Assembly: GCA_002435715.1 (NCBI GenBank)
Contig: DISD01000024.1
Span: 3,876 to 25,609 of the forward strand
Length of the DNA: 21,734 bases
Direction: 5' to 3'
Origin: Rhodospirillaceae bacterium UBA6219
GTDB lineage: Bacteria > Pseudomonadota > Alphaproteobacteria > Rhodospirillales > Magnetospirillaceae
In this document: piece after piece, positions 1-8,174 of the stretch
Numbering within the stretch: position 1 is the stretch's first letter
Layout: every line of letters starts with the position of its first letter
Translations under genes and position numbers: made by a program
Notes under the pieces: model-generated
What the model was told of the DNA's origin: nothing
Seen by the model: only the letters and a program-made list of their open reading frames with translations
The model's database searches: none

Positions 1-1053
1 CCGGTGGTGATCTGGAACCTGATCCGCCGCTGTAATCTGTTGTGCAAGCATTGCTATTCCACCTCGGCCGACAAGGATTTCGCCGGCGAGCTGGATTTCG
101 ACGAAGTCCAAACGGTGATGAAGGATCTGCGCGCCTTCAAGGTGCCGGCGCTGATCTTGTCAGGCGGCGAGCCCTTGCTGCGCCCCGATATCTTCGACAT
201 CGCCGCCCTGGCCAAGGATTTGGGTTTCCCGTCGGTGTCGTTGTCGTCCAACGGCACCTTGATCACCGTGCCCTTGGCTGATCGCATCGCTGCCGCCGGG
301 TTCGATTATGTCGGCGTGTCGCTGGACGGCATCGGCGCCGTCAACGACGCCTTTCGCGGCAAGTCGGGCGCCTATCATGCCGCCCTGGACGGTTTGCGGT
401 TGTGCCGCGATCGTGGCGTCAAGGTGGGCTTACGCTTCACCATGACCGCCGAAAACGCCCACCATTTCGTCGATATCCTGCAGCTTTGCGCCGATGAAGG
501 GGTGGGGAAGTTCTATTTCTCGCATCTGAATTATGCCGGGCGCGGCCACGTCAACCGGGCCGAAGACGCCGCTTTTGCCATGACCCGGCGCGCCATGGAC
601 ACGCTTTTCGATTTCGCCCAAGCGCACCCGCAGGTGGAATGCGTCACCGGCAACAACGATGCCGACGGACCCTATTTCCTGTCCTGGGTGGCCGAACGCT
701 GGCCCGACAAGGCGGATCACATCACCGGCAAGCTGCGCCAATGGGGCGGTAACGCGGCCGGCGTCAATGTCGCCAATATCGACAATCTGGGCTGGGTCCA
801 TCCCGACACCATGTGGTGGCACGAACGGTTGGGCAATGTGCGCAAGACGCCGTTCTCAACCTTGTGGTCCGACCCGGAAAGCCCGGTTCTGTCAGGGCTG
901 CGGCCCCATCCCCGCGCATTGGGCGGTCGCTGCGGCACCTGTCGTCACCTGGACATCTGCAACGGCAACAGCCGGGTGCGGGCCGACCGCGCCGGCGGCG
1001 ACCGTTGGGGCGAGGACCCCGGCTGCTATCTGACCGACAAGGAGGTCGCATGA
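1..1053 (+). CDS. nirJ: NirJ, heme d1 biosynthesis radical SAM protein (5' end missing)
   Basis: Radical SAM enzyme of heme d1 synthesis; in the known family it removes the two propionate side chains of 12,18-didecarboxysiroheme in the cytoplasm. The frame is open at base 1, so the N-terminus lies outside the window; 350 codons are visible, and family members are somewhat longer. The radical SAM cluster motif CxxxCxxC is at visible residues C11, C15 and C18 (RRCNLLCKHCYS), followed by an SGGEPLLRPD segment typical of the fold. A C-terminal cysteine set (C311, C314, C320, C342) fits the auxiliary iron-sulfur cluster seen in NirJ and other SPASM/twitch proteins. The stop overlaps the nirN start by 4 nt (ATGA), which indicates translational coupling. 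The neighbouring nirN separates NirJ from related proteins such as PqqE or AhbC/D. The internal GTG codons at 4 and 7 are not the real start. Confidence 0.9.
   Translation, partial: PVVIWNLIRRCNLLCKHCYSTSADKDFAGELDFDEVQTVMKDLRAFKVPALILSGGEPLLRPDIFDIAALAKDLGFPSVSLSSNGTLITVPLADRIAAAGFDYVGVSLDGIGAVNDAFRGKSGAYHAALDGLRLCRDRGVKVGLRFTMTAENAHHFVDILQLCADEGVGKFYFSHLNYAGRGHVNRAEDAAFAMTRRAMDTLFDFAQAHPQVECVTGNNDADGPYFLSWVAERWPDKADHITGKLRQWGGNAAGVNVANIDNLGWVHPDTMWWHERLGNVRKTPFSTLWSDPESPVLSGLRPHPRALGGRCGTCRHLDICNGNSRVRADRAGGDRWGEDPGCYLTDKEVA
1039..1045 (+). promoter_or_regulatory. Ribosome binding site of nirN
   Basis: AAGGAGG lies 4 nt before the ATG at 1050, inside the end of nirJ. It fixes the nirN start and rules out the much longer upstream-open frame in the same phase, which begins within nirJ. 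Confidence 0.8.
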
Positions 1054-2594
1054 AACGCCTGCTTCCCTTGGCCCTGGCCCTGATGGCCGTTCCGGCCCTG
1101 GCGGACGATGCCACCCAGCGGCTTTACACCGAAACCTGCGCCGCCTGTCATGGCGCCGACCGTCTGGGGGCCATCGGCCCGGCGCTTTTGCCGGAAAATC
1201 TGGGGCGGCTGCGTCAGGCCGAAGCGGAAAAGGTGGTCCTGAACGGCCGCGAGGCGACGCAGATGCCCGCCTTCAAGGATCAGCTGAACGACCAGCAGAT
1301 CAAGGATCTGGTCAAATACGTCTATTCCCCGGTGCCGGCTTTGCCCGAATGGGGCATTGATCAGATCAAGGCGTCGCATCTTGTTGTCACCGACCCGGCC
1401 AGCCTGCCCACCACGCCGCCGTTCAAGGGCGACCCGCTGAACCTGTTCACCGTGGTGGAAGGCGGCGACCATCATGTCAGCATCGTCGATGGCGACAGTA
1501 TGAAACCGCTTTACCGCTTCCAAAGCCGTTTCGCCTTGCATGGCGGGGCCAAATATTCCCCCGACGGCCGCTTCGTCTATTTCGCTTCACGCGATGGCTG
1601 GGTGTCCAAGGTGGACATGTGGACCGGCAAGCTGATGGCGGAAATCCGCGTCGGCATCAACACCCGCAATGTGGCGGTGTCCGATGACGGGCGTTTCCTG
1701 ATGGTGGGCAATGTTCTTCCCCACACCTTGGTGGCGCTGGACGCAAGCGATCTGTCCCTGATGCAGGTGATCCCGGTGCAAGGCGACGGCAAGACCAGCC
1801 GGGTGTCGGCGGTCTATACCGCGCCACCCCGGCATTCCTTCGTGGTGGCGTTGCGCGACCTGGAAGAGATTTGGGAAATCCCCTATGCCGACGATGCCGG
1901 GCCGGTGATCAACGGTCTGGCCCATTCGCGCGAACCGGGGCTGGAAGAAGGTGTGACCACCGGCGGACGCTTCCAGGCTTTGCGCATCCGCACCCCCGAT
2001 TACCTGGACGACTTCTTCTTTGATCCAGGCTATGAACGGGTGATGGGGGCGTCGCGAGACGGCAAGAAGGGCATGGTCGTCGACCTGGACCTGAAGCGCA
2101 AGGTGGCCGACCTGGATTTGGGCGGCATGCCGCATCTGGGATCGGGCATCGTCTTCAAGCAGGGCGATCGCATGTTGATGGCCACGCCGCATCTGAAGGA
2201 AGCCATGGTCAGCATCATCGACATGAAGACCTGGGAAACGGTGAAACGCATCCCCACCCTGGGGCCGGGCTTCTTCATGCGCGGTCATGAAAACAGCCCC
2301 TATGCCTGGGTCGATGTCTCCATGGGCAAGGAAAAGGATGCCATGCAGATCATTGACACCCGCAGCTTGGAAATCGTGAAAACCATCCGGCCGGCGCCAG
2401 GGCGGTTGACGCGGCATGTGGAATTCAATCGCGATGGGTCGAAACTGTTGCTGTCGCTTTCTGAAAAAGACGGCGCGGTCATCGTGGTGGATTCCAAGAC
2501 CTTCGCCGAGGAAAAGCGCCTGCCCATGAACGCCCCCATCGGCAAGTACAATGTCTGGAACAAGATCAGCTATTCCAGCGGTACCTCGCACTAA
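1050..2594 (+). CDS. nirN: NirN, cytochrome c/d1-heme protein (dihydro-heme d1 dehydrogenase)
   Basis: Periplasmic protein of 514 aa related to cytochrome cd1 nitrite reductase. In Pseudomonas, NirN catalyses the last step of heme d1 synthesis, oxidising dihydro-heme d1 and passing the cofactor towards NirS. Residues 1-18 form a signal peptide ending in ALA. A c-type heme motif CAACH lies at C30-H34, with a QMPAF segment (M72) as a possible axial ligand region. From about residue 130 an eight-bladed d1-type propeller follows, with the HGGAKYSPDGR segment around H164 in a position where cd1-family proteins have a d1 ligand (by resemblance, not aligned). The C-terminus ...NVWNKISYSSGTSH matches NirN as I recall it better than NirS. 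The start is set by the AAGGAGG site. NirS is the main alternative, but the short cytochrome domain and the ending argue for NirN. Confidence 0.85.
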   Translation: MKRLLPLALALMAVPALADDATQRLYTETCAACHGADRLGAIGPALLPENLGRLRQAEAEKVVLNGREATQMPAFKDQLNDQQIKDLVKYVYSPVPALPEWGIDQIKASHLVVTDPASLPTTPPFKGDPLNLFTVVEGGDHHVSIVDGDSMKPLYRFQSRFALHGGAKYSPDGRFVYFASRDGWVSKVDMWTGKLMAEIRVGINTRNVAVSDDGRFLMVGNVLPHTLVALDASDLSLMQVIPVQGDGKTSRVSAVYTAPPRHSFVVALRDLEEIWEIPYADDAGPVINGLAHSREPGLEEGVTTGGRFQALRIRTPDYLDDFFFDPGYERVMGASRDGKKGMVVDLDLKRKVADLDLGGMPHLGSGIVFKQGDRMLMATPHLKEAMVSIIDMKTWETVKRIPTLGPGFFMRGHENSPYAWVDVSMGKEKDAMQIIDTRSLEIVKTIRPAPGRLTRHVEFNRDGSKLLLSLSEKDGAVIVVDSKTFAEEKRLPMNAPIGKYNVWNKISYSSGTSH

Positions 2595-2597
2595 ATC

Positions 2598-2630
2598 AAA
2601 AAGGCGGAACCTTTCGGTTCCGCCTTTTCT
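2598..2630. terminator. Bidirectional intrinsic terminator between nirN and the RND operon
   Basis: A perfect 9-bp GC-rich stem (GGCGGAACC at 2603-2611 with GGTTCCGCC at 2616-2624) has a TTTC loop. It is flanked by AAAAA on the left (2598-2602) and TTTT on the right (2625-2628). Read on either strand it is a hairpin followed by a U-run. It begins 3 nt after the nirN stop and ends directly before the stop codon of the convergent permease gene at 2631, so it serves both operons. Confidence 0.88.
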
Positions 2631-5600
2631 CTATTCCGCCCCTTCGGCCGCCACGTGTCCGTGGGGCTGGGGTTCGGCCGTCTTGCCGCGTTCACTGGCC
2701 AGGAAGGTGTAGATCACCGGCAGCACGAACAAGGTGAACAAGGTGCCGATGCTCATGCCGGCGACGATGACGACGGCGATGGAGAACCGGCTGGCGGCGC
2801 CGGCGCCGCTCGCCAGCAGCAGCGGGATCAGGCCGGTGACCATGGCCGCCGTGGTCATCAGGATGGGGCGCAGGCGCAGGCTGGCCGCCACCTGAACGGC
2901 TTGGATGCGGGTCAGGCCTTCCTGTTCCTGGCGTTCACGCGCCACTTCGCAGATCAGGATGCCGTGTTTTGTGATCAGGCCGATCAAGGTGATCAGCCCC
3001 ACCTGGGTATAGATGTTCATGGTGGCCACACCCAGGGCCAGCGGGATCAACGCCCCGCACAGCGACAACGGCACCGACACCATGATGACCAGCGGGTCGC
3101 GGAAGCTTTCGAACTGCGCCGCCAACACCAGGAAGATGATGACCAGGGCGAAGACGAAGGTCACCGCCAGGGAATTGCCTTCCTGGATGTACTGGCGCGA
3201 CTGGCCGGCATAATCAAAGGTGGCGCCTTGCGGCAGCACTTCCTTGGCGATGCCTTCCAAGGTGGCCAGCGACTGACCCAAGGTGGTGCCGGGCATGGGG
3301 AAGGCACTGATGGTGAAGCTGTTCAACTGGTTGAACTGATTGAGCGTCACCGGCTTGACCGCCTGTTTCAGGGTCACCAGCGACGACAGCGGCACCGAAT
3401 TGCCGTCTGCCGTGCGCACGTGGAAGCGGCCCAATTGGCGCGGGTCCAGGCGATAATCACGCGGCACCTGCGGGATGACCTGATAGGACCGGCCCTGCAG
3501 GTTGACCAGATTGACATAGTTGCCGCCGGTCATGGTGGCCAGCGATTCGCCGATCTGCTGCATGGTGACGCCGTAAGACGCCGCCTTGTCTCGGTCGATG
3601 TCGACCACCGTCTGCGGGCTTTCGAACTTAAGATCGCTGTCGATGAAGGCGTACATGCCCGACGTCGCGGCTCGGCGCATCATTTCCGCCTGCAAATCGT
3701 TCAGCACCCGGTAATCGGCGGTCGAGGTGACGACGAACTGCACCGGTAGACCGTCGGAGCCGGGCAGGGACGGGGGCGAGAACACCGACGCCTTGACCCC
3801 GGAAATGGCGTCCAGCTTTTGCTGGAACATGGGCGTCAGTTCCTTGGTCGACGCCTTGCGGTCTTCCCACGGCTTGGTCACCGCGCCGCCGAAGCCCTGG
3901 TTGATGGAGCCGATCCCGGCGATCAGGAAACGGCCTTGGACCTCGTCGAATTGCTTCAAGGTGTCGTCGATCTGACCCGCGAACAGTTCCATATATTCGG
4001 TATTGGCCGAAGCCGGGCCGGTAAAGGCGGTGAACAGCACGCCTTGATCTTCTTCCGGGGCCAGTTCGGTGGGCACCGCCATGAACAGCAAGGGCAGCAC
4101 GGCGACGACGATGGTGGCAAAGGTCAGGGTGGTGGTGCGGTCGGCCAAAGACGCCGCCAGAACACGCCGGTACTTGTCCTGAAGCGCGTCGAAAATGGCG
4201 TCGATACGGGCCGGCAGGCCCTTCTTGTCCTCGTCATGCTTCAGGATCAGCGAACACATCATCGGCGAAAGCGTCAGCGCGATGATGCCCGACACCACCA
4301 CCGAACCGGCCAAAGCCAAAGCGAATTCCTTGAACAACGAGCCGGTCAGCCCGCCCATGAAGGCGATAGGGGCGTAAACGGCGGCCAGCGTGATGGTCAT
4401 GGAAATGACCGGGCCGGCGATTTCGCGGGTGCCGACGATGGCCGCCTGGAAGGGCGATAATCCTTCCTCGATATGACGATGGACGTTTTCGACGACAACG
4501 ATGGCGTCGTCCACCACCAGACCGATGGCCAGAACCATGGCCAAAAGCGTCAACAGGTTGATGGAGAAACCAAGCGCCAACAGGAACAGCGCCACGCCGA
4601 TCAAGGACAACGGCACGGTGATGACCGGAATGGCCACCGAACGCACCGAGCCCATGAAGGCGAAGATGACGATCATCACGATGATGGCGGCTTCCAGGAT
4701 GGTTTTCACCACCTCGTCGATGGCAGCCTGGATGAACACGGTGGAATCATAGGCGATTTCCGCCTTCAGGCCGGGCGGCAGCTGGCTTTCGATGGCGGGC
4801 AGGGCGCTTTCGCGGATTTCCTTGATCACCGTCAGCGGGTTTGCTTCGGGGGTGGTGAAGACGCCGACGAAGATGGCGCGCTTTCCGGACGCGAACACCG
4901 CCATTTCGTCGTTCTGCGCCCCCAAGGACACTTCGCCGATATCGGACAGGCGCACCAGACGGGTGCCGTCGTTCTTGACCACCAGATTACGGAAATCGGC
5001 GATGGTGTTCAGATCGGTCTTGGCCTGGGTGGTCACCACGTCATAGGCGCCCTTGGTGGAACCGGCGGCCGCGGTGAAGTTGTTGGCGGTCAGCGCCGCG
5101 TTGACGTCCTCGGCGGTCAGGTCCAACTGGGCCAGCTTTTCCGGGTCCAGCCAGACGCGGATGGAAAAGTTCTGGCCACCGAACACTTCCGGGTTGGCGA
5201 CGCCGGGGACCGAGGCCAGCTTCGGCTGGATCACCCGGTTGACGTAATCGGTGATCTGTTCCTGGCTTAAGACGTCGGACGAAAACGCCAGATAGGCCGA
5301 GGCGAAGGTCTGGCCGGTTTCCTTTTTCAGCACCGGATCGTTGATGGCGCGCGGCAACACCGAACGCACTTCGTTGACCTTGCTCATCACCTCGGTCATG
5401 GCGGCGTCGGGGTCTTCGTTCAGCCGCACATAGGCCTTGATGGTGGACGCGCCCTGGACCGAGGACGAGGTCAGGTAATCCAGACCGGCCGAGGTCGCCA
5501 CCGCCTTTTGCAAGGGCTGGGTGATGAACCCCTGGATCAGTTCGGCGTCGGCGCCCGGATAGGTGGTGGTCACGGTGATCACCGTGTTCTTCATTTCCGG

Positions 5601-5705
5601 ATATTGCCGCACCGGCAGCATCAAAAGCGCGCGCAAGCCGACGAACAGGATCAGAAGACTGATGACGCTGGCCAGGACCGGGCGCTTGATGAAGATGTCG
5701 AACAT
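2631..5705 (-). CDS. RND family multidrug efflux permease (HAE1 type)
   Basis: Inner-membrane proton/drug antiporter of 1024 aa, the usual length for AcrB-like pumps. It begins MFDIFIKRPVLASVISLLIL (first membrane helix), then has a large periplasmic domain, helices 2-6 from about residue 335, a second periplasmic domain, and helices to the C-terminus. The proton-relay motif in helix 4 is intact (GLVVDDAIVVVEN, D399/D400). The lysine of helix 10 is present (LITKHGILI, K913), though the usual Asn after it is His. The start is supported by GGAG 7 nt upstream of the ATG, in the 10-nt gap after the fusion-protein gene. It is the last gene of a tetR-MFP-RND operon and ends at a bidirectional terminator. 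Substrates cannot be told from sequence. No outer-membrane factor gene is nearby, so a TolC-type channel encoded elsewhere is expected. Confidence 0.93.
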   Translation of the reverse strand: MFDIFIKRPVLASVISLLILFVGLRALLMLPVRQYPEMKNTVITVTTTYPGADAELIQGFITQPLQKAVATSAGLDYLTSSSVQGASTIKAYVRLNEDPDAAMTEVMSKVNEVRSVLPRAINDPVLKKETGQTFASAYLAFSSDVLSQEQITDYVNRVIQPKLASVPGVANPEVFGGQNFSIRVWLDPEKLAQLDLTAEDVNAALTANNFTAAAGSTKGAYDVVTTQAKTDLNTIADFRNLVVKNDGTRLVRLSDIGEVSLGAQNDEMAVFASGKRAIFVGVFTTPEANPLTVIKEIRESALPAIESQLPPGLKAEIAYDSTVFIQAAIDEVVKTILEAAIIVMIVIFAFMGSVRSVAIPVITVPLSLIGVALFLLALGFSINLLTLLAMVLAIGLVVDDAIVVVENVHRHIEEGLSPFQAAIVGTREIAGPVISMTITLAAVYAPIAFMGGLTGSLFKEFALALAGSVVVSGIIALTLSPMMCSLILKHDEDKKGLPARIDAIFDALQDKYRRVLAASLADRTTTLTFATIVVAVLPLLFMAVPTELAPEEDQGVLFTAFTGPASANTEYMELFAGQIDDTLKQFDEVQGRFLIAGIGSINQGFGGAVTKPWEDRKASTKELTPMFQQKLDAISGVKASVFSPPSLPGSDGLPVQFVVTSTADYRVLNDLQAEMMRRAATSGMYAFIDSDLKFESPQTVVDIDRDKAASYGVTMQQIGESLATMTGGNYVNLVNLQGRSYQVIPQVPRDYRLDPRQLGRFHVRTADGNSVPLSSLVTLKQAVKPVTLNQFNQLNSFTISAFPMPGTTLGQSLATLEGIAKEVLPQGATFDYAGQSRQYIQEGNSLAVTFVFALVIIFLVLAAQFESFRDPLVIMVSVPLSLCGALIPLALGVATMNIYTQVGLITLIGLITKHGILICEVARERQEQEGLTRIQAVQVAASLRLRPILMTTAAMVTGLIPLLLASGAGAASRFSIAVVIVAGMSIGTLFTLFVLPVIYTFLASERGKTAEPQPHGHVAAEGAE

Positions 5706-5715
5706 GCGTCCGCTC

Positions 5716-6819
5716 CTATTCGGCCTTGGCCGCTTGTTTCAGCGGGTCGGTGCCCGCCACCTGGACCTTGGACCCGTGCTCCAGCTTCAGCTGGCCGGTG
5801 GTCACCACTTGGGCGCCGGCATGCAAACCCTTCAGGATGACCACGCGGCCATCCTTGCGTTCGCCCAGTTGCACCACCTGACGGGCGGCTTGCGGGCCTT
5901 CGGCGCCATCCTCGACGATGAAGACGGCGTCGCCATGCAGGTTGTAGGACACCGCTTCCACCGGCACGGTGACCACTTCGGCGGTGGTGTCGCGCAGGAT
6001 TTCGATACGGGCGAACATGCCGGGGCGCAGCTTGCCCTCGGCATTGGGGAAGCGGGCCTGGGCCAGCACCATGCCGGTCTTGGAATCCACCTTGGGTTCG
6101 ATGGCGGCGATGTTGCCGTCGAACACCTGTCCGGGCCAGGAATCGGTGGTCATGCGGATGGGGCGGCCGACGCTGGCCAGTTCCAGGTCGCGTTGCGACA
6201 GCGAGAAATCGGCCAGCATCACCGACAGGTCCTGAAGATTGACGATGGCTTCGCCCGATTGGATGAACTGACCCAGATCGACCTTGCGCACGCCCAAGAC
6301 ACCGTCAAAGGGGGCGTGGACCTGCTTCTTGTCGATTTGGGCGCGCAGGCTGGCGACCTGGGCTTCCTTGACCTTCAGTTCGGCTTCGGCCTTGTCCACT
6401 GCCGCCTGGCTGACCGCGTCGGAACGCACCAATTGGCGCTGGCGGTTGGCCGAGATGCGGGCCAGGTCGGCTTCCGCCTGGGCCGAGCGCAGCGATGCCT
6501 TTTCAACATCCGAGTCCAGACGCAGCAGCATCTGGCCCTTTTTCACCGGTTGGCCGGATTGGAAGGCGATGTCGGTCACCAGACCGGAATTGGACGCGCT
6601 GATGTCGACGCCGTTGACGGCGGCCAAGGTGCCCACCGCCTGGACGCTGTCGCGCCATTGTTCGGCCTTGGCCGGTTCCACCGTCACCGGGATCACCGGC
6701 TTGGGCATGGTGGCGAAATACTGCTTGATCATCATCTGCTTGAACTGGACGAAGCCCAGGACGCCACCAAAGACGACGACGCTGGCGGTCAACATGATGG
6801 CCATGCGTTTGATTTTCAT
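5716..6819 (-). CDS. RND efflux membrane-fusion (periplasmic adaptor) protein
   Basis: Adaptor of 367 aa that would link the downstream RND permease to an outer-membrane channel. The N-terminus (MKIKRMAIMLTASVVVFGGV) is a single membrane anchor or uncleaved signal, with no lipobox cysteine evident. The barrel-sandwich (lipoyl-like) halves are visible as GLVTDIAFQSGQPVKKGQ and VHAPFDGVLGVRKVDLGQFI. They flank a short alpha-helical hairpin of about 70 residues rich in A, E, Q and K. The C-terminal beta-barrel ends with LKLEHGSKVQV. The start is supported by a GGAG site 8 nt upstream. The gene lies 19 nt after tetR and 10 nt before the permease, so the three are almost certainly co-transcribed. 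The family (HlyD/AcrA) is clear; the subgroup is not. Confidence 0.92.
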   Translation of the reverse strand: MKIKRMAIMLTASVVVFGGVLGFVQFKQMMIKQYFATMPKPVIPVTVEPAKAEQWRDSVQAVGTLAAVNGVDISASNSGLVTDIAFQSGQPVKKGQMLLRLDSDVEKASLRSAQAEADLARISANRQRQLVRSDAVSQAAVDKAEAELKVKEAQVASLRAQIDKKQVHAPFDGVLGVRKVDLGQFIQSGEAIVNLQDLSVMLADFSLSQRDLELASVGRPIRMTTDSWPGQVFDGNIAAIEPKVDSKTGMVLAQARFPNAEGKLRPGMFARIEILRDTTAEVVTVPVEAVSYNLHGDAVFIVEDGAEGPQAARQVVQLGERKDGRVVILKGLHAGAQVVTTGQLKLEHGSKVQVAGTDPLKQAAKAE

Positions 6820-6838
6820 GATGAAGGCTCCGTCAGGT

Positions 6839-7390
6839 TCATTTCAGCAGATCCAGGGCGGCTTGCTTGATCTGTTCGCAGCCCTCCTGGTCGCAAATGG
6901 GCAGTTTCAACATGCGTTCGAAGATATAGCCGTCCATGGCCATGCAGATCAGCGCGGCCCGACCCGGGTCGGGACTGTCGCTTTTGACCCGTTCGATCCA
7001 TTCGGCGAATTTGGCGTGAATGGGGGCCAACAGCTCGGGGTTGACGCTGACCGCCGCCAACAGGGCGGAATTGATCGGGTCGTCGGACGGTCCACGTGGG
7101 TCGAAGGTGGTGTGCACCACGGTCCGCGCCCAGCGATAAGGGCCTTCGGGTTCGCGTTCGTAATGTTCCATGTGCAGGGCGTCGCAGGAATCGATCAGGC
7201 GGCTCACCATGGCGCGGATCAGATCGTCCTTGCTTTTGAAATGGTACAGCACGCCCCCCTTGGACACCTGCGCCACCTTGGCCGCCGCGTCCAAGGTCAG
7301 CTTGGCGACCCCTTGTTCGCGCACGATGGCCATGGCAGCGTCGATAATCTTGTCTTTGGTCACGTTGGACCGTGTCGGAGGCATCATGGC
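6839..7390 (-). CDS. TetR-family transcriptional repressor of the efflux operon
   Basis: A 183-aa TetR-type regulator. The N-terminal helix-turn-helix is visible (IIDAAMAIVREQG, then LTLDAAAKVAQVSKGGVLYHFKSKDDLI); the remaining about 130 residues form the variable ligand-binding and dimer domain. The open frame extends 33 codons further upstream. I chose the ATGATG at 7390 because the extension carries no helix-turn-helix similarity and would run across the palindromic operator; the second ATG (7387) is equally possible. Shine-Dalgarno complementarity is weak. It is the first gene of the operon, 19 nt before the membrane-fusion gene. A 24-bp palindrome ending 13 nt before the start suggests autorepression plus control of the pump. 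The inducing ligand is unknown. Confidence 0.88.
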   Translation of the reverse strand, partial: AMMPPTRSNVTKDKIIDAAMAIVREQGVAKLTLDAAAKVAQVSKGGVLYHFKSKDDLIRAMVSRLIDSCDALHMEHYEREPEGPYRWARTVVHTTFDPRGPSDDPINSALLAAVSVNPELLAPIHAKFAEWIERVKSDSPDPGRAALICMAMDGYIFERMLKLPICDQEGCEQIKQAALDLLK

Positions 7391-7402
7391 TCTAGGGTCT
7401 TT

Positions 7403-7426
7403 ACTGTACCGTCTGGACGGTTTAGT
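7403..7426. promoter_or_regulatory. Palindromic operator, probable TetR binding site
   Basis: The sequence actgtACCGTCtgGACGGTttagt has a perfect 6-bp inverted repeat (ACCGTC/GACGGT) around a 2-nt centre. The repeat extends to 11-bp arms with 9 of 11 pairs matching. It lies immediately upstream of the tetR start. On the minus strand a weak -35-like TTGCCA ends 18 nt before TAAACC within this palindrome, so bound repressor would cover the promoter. The geometry fits a TetR dimer; no binding evidence is available. Confidence 0.65.
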
Positions 7427-7493
7427 CCGTGCCCGAGCTATATGGCAATCGGGATGACGAATGCAACCCCTACCGAAGCTATGCTGCACTGCA

Positions 7494-8174
7494 TCAGGGA
7501 ACGATGCGGCCGTCCACCAGATGGACGCGGCGGTCGGCGCGGGCGGCCAATTCGGTGTCGTGGGTGACCACCACGACGGCGCGTCCCAAATCGGTGGCCA
7601 AGCGGCGGAACTGGGAAAAGACGTTTTCCGCCGATTTGGTGTCCAAATTGCCGGTGGGTTCGTCGGCCAAGATAACGGCAGGGTCGTTGGCCATGGCGCG
7701 GGCGATGGCGACGCGCTGGCGTTGGCCGCCCGACATTTGTTCGGGCAGTTTGTGGGCGTGTTCGCCCAGTCCCAAGGCTTGTAACAGCATTTCGGCGCGG
7801 TCGCGGATTTCCCCTGCGCCCAGCAAGCCCAGGCGGCGCATGGGGATTTGCACGTTGTCCAGCGCGTTGAATTCCGGCAGCAGGAAATGGAACTGAAAGA
7901 CGAAGCCGAAACGCGATAAACGCAAATCGGCCAGCTGGTTGTCGTTCAGCCCATGGGTGGTCAGCCCGTCCACCAGAACCTCGCCATTACTGGGGGCGTC
8001 CAATAAGCCCAACAGATACAGCAAGGACGACTTGCCCGATCCCGACGGGCCGGTGATGGCGACGAATTCGCCGGCACCCACCCCCAAATCGATGTCGCGC
8101 ACCAAGGTCACCGGCACCGGGCCGGGGAGTTCGCGGGTCAGGTTGCGGGCTTCCAGAATGGGGATGGCGGTCAT
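7494..8174 (-). CDS. ABC transporter ATP-binding protein (LolD/MacB/DevA type)
   Basis: Cytoplasmic ATPase of 226 aa for the permease encoded just upstream. Walker A is GPSGSGKSS (K48), the Q-loop is Q94 in FVFQFHFLLPEF, the signature is MSGGQRQRVAIARA (S148-G150), and Walker B is VILADEP (D171, E172). The H-loop lies in VVVTHDTELA. The FQFHFLLPEF stretch is characteristic of the LolD/MacB branch, which drives mechanical export or lipoprotein release and not uptake. The start ATG overlaps the permease stop by 4 nt (ATGA). It is the last gene of a fusion protein-permease-ATPase set in DevBCA order. About 100 nt follow before tetR, with no clear terminator. The cargo is unknown. Confidence 0.92.
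   Translation of the reverse strand: MTAIPILEARNLTRELPGPVPVTLVRDIDLGVGAGEFVAITGPSGSGKSSLLYLLGLLDAPSNGEVLVDGLTTHGLNDNQLADLRLSRFGFVFQFHFLLPEFNALDNVQIPMRRLGLLGAGEIRDRAEMLLQALGLGEHAHKLPEQMSGGQRQRVAIARAMANDPAVILADEPTGNLDTKSAENVFSQFRRLATDLGRAVVVVTHDTELAARADRRVHLVDGRIVP

Noticed and set aside
813..1049. N-terminal extension of nirN starting at 813
   Set aside because: The stretch overlaps nirJ in another frame and is arginine/proline-rich. The AAGGAGG site and signal peptide fix the start at 1050.
7427..7493. Terminator after the ABC ATPase gene
   Set aside because: Only short imperfect repeats (ATGC/GCAT) without a following T-tract are visible, so no terminator was called.
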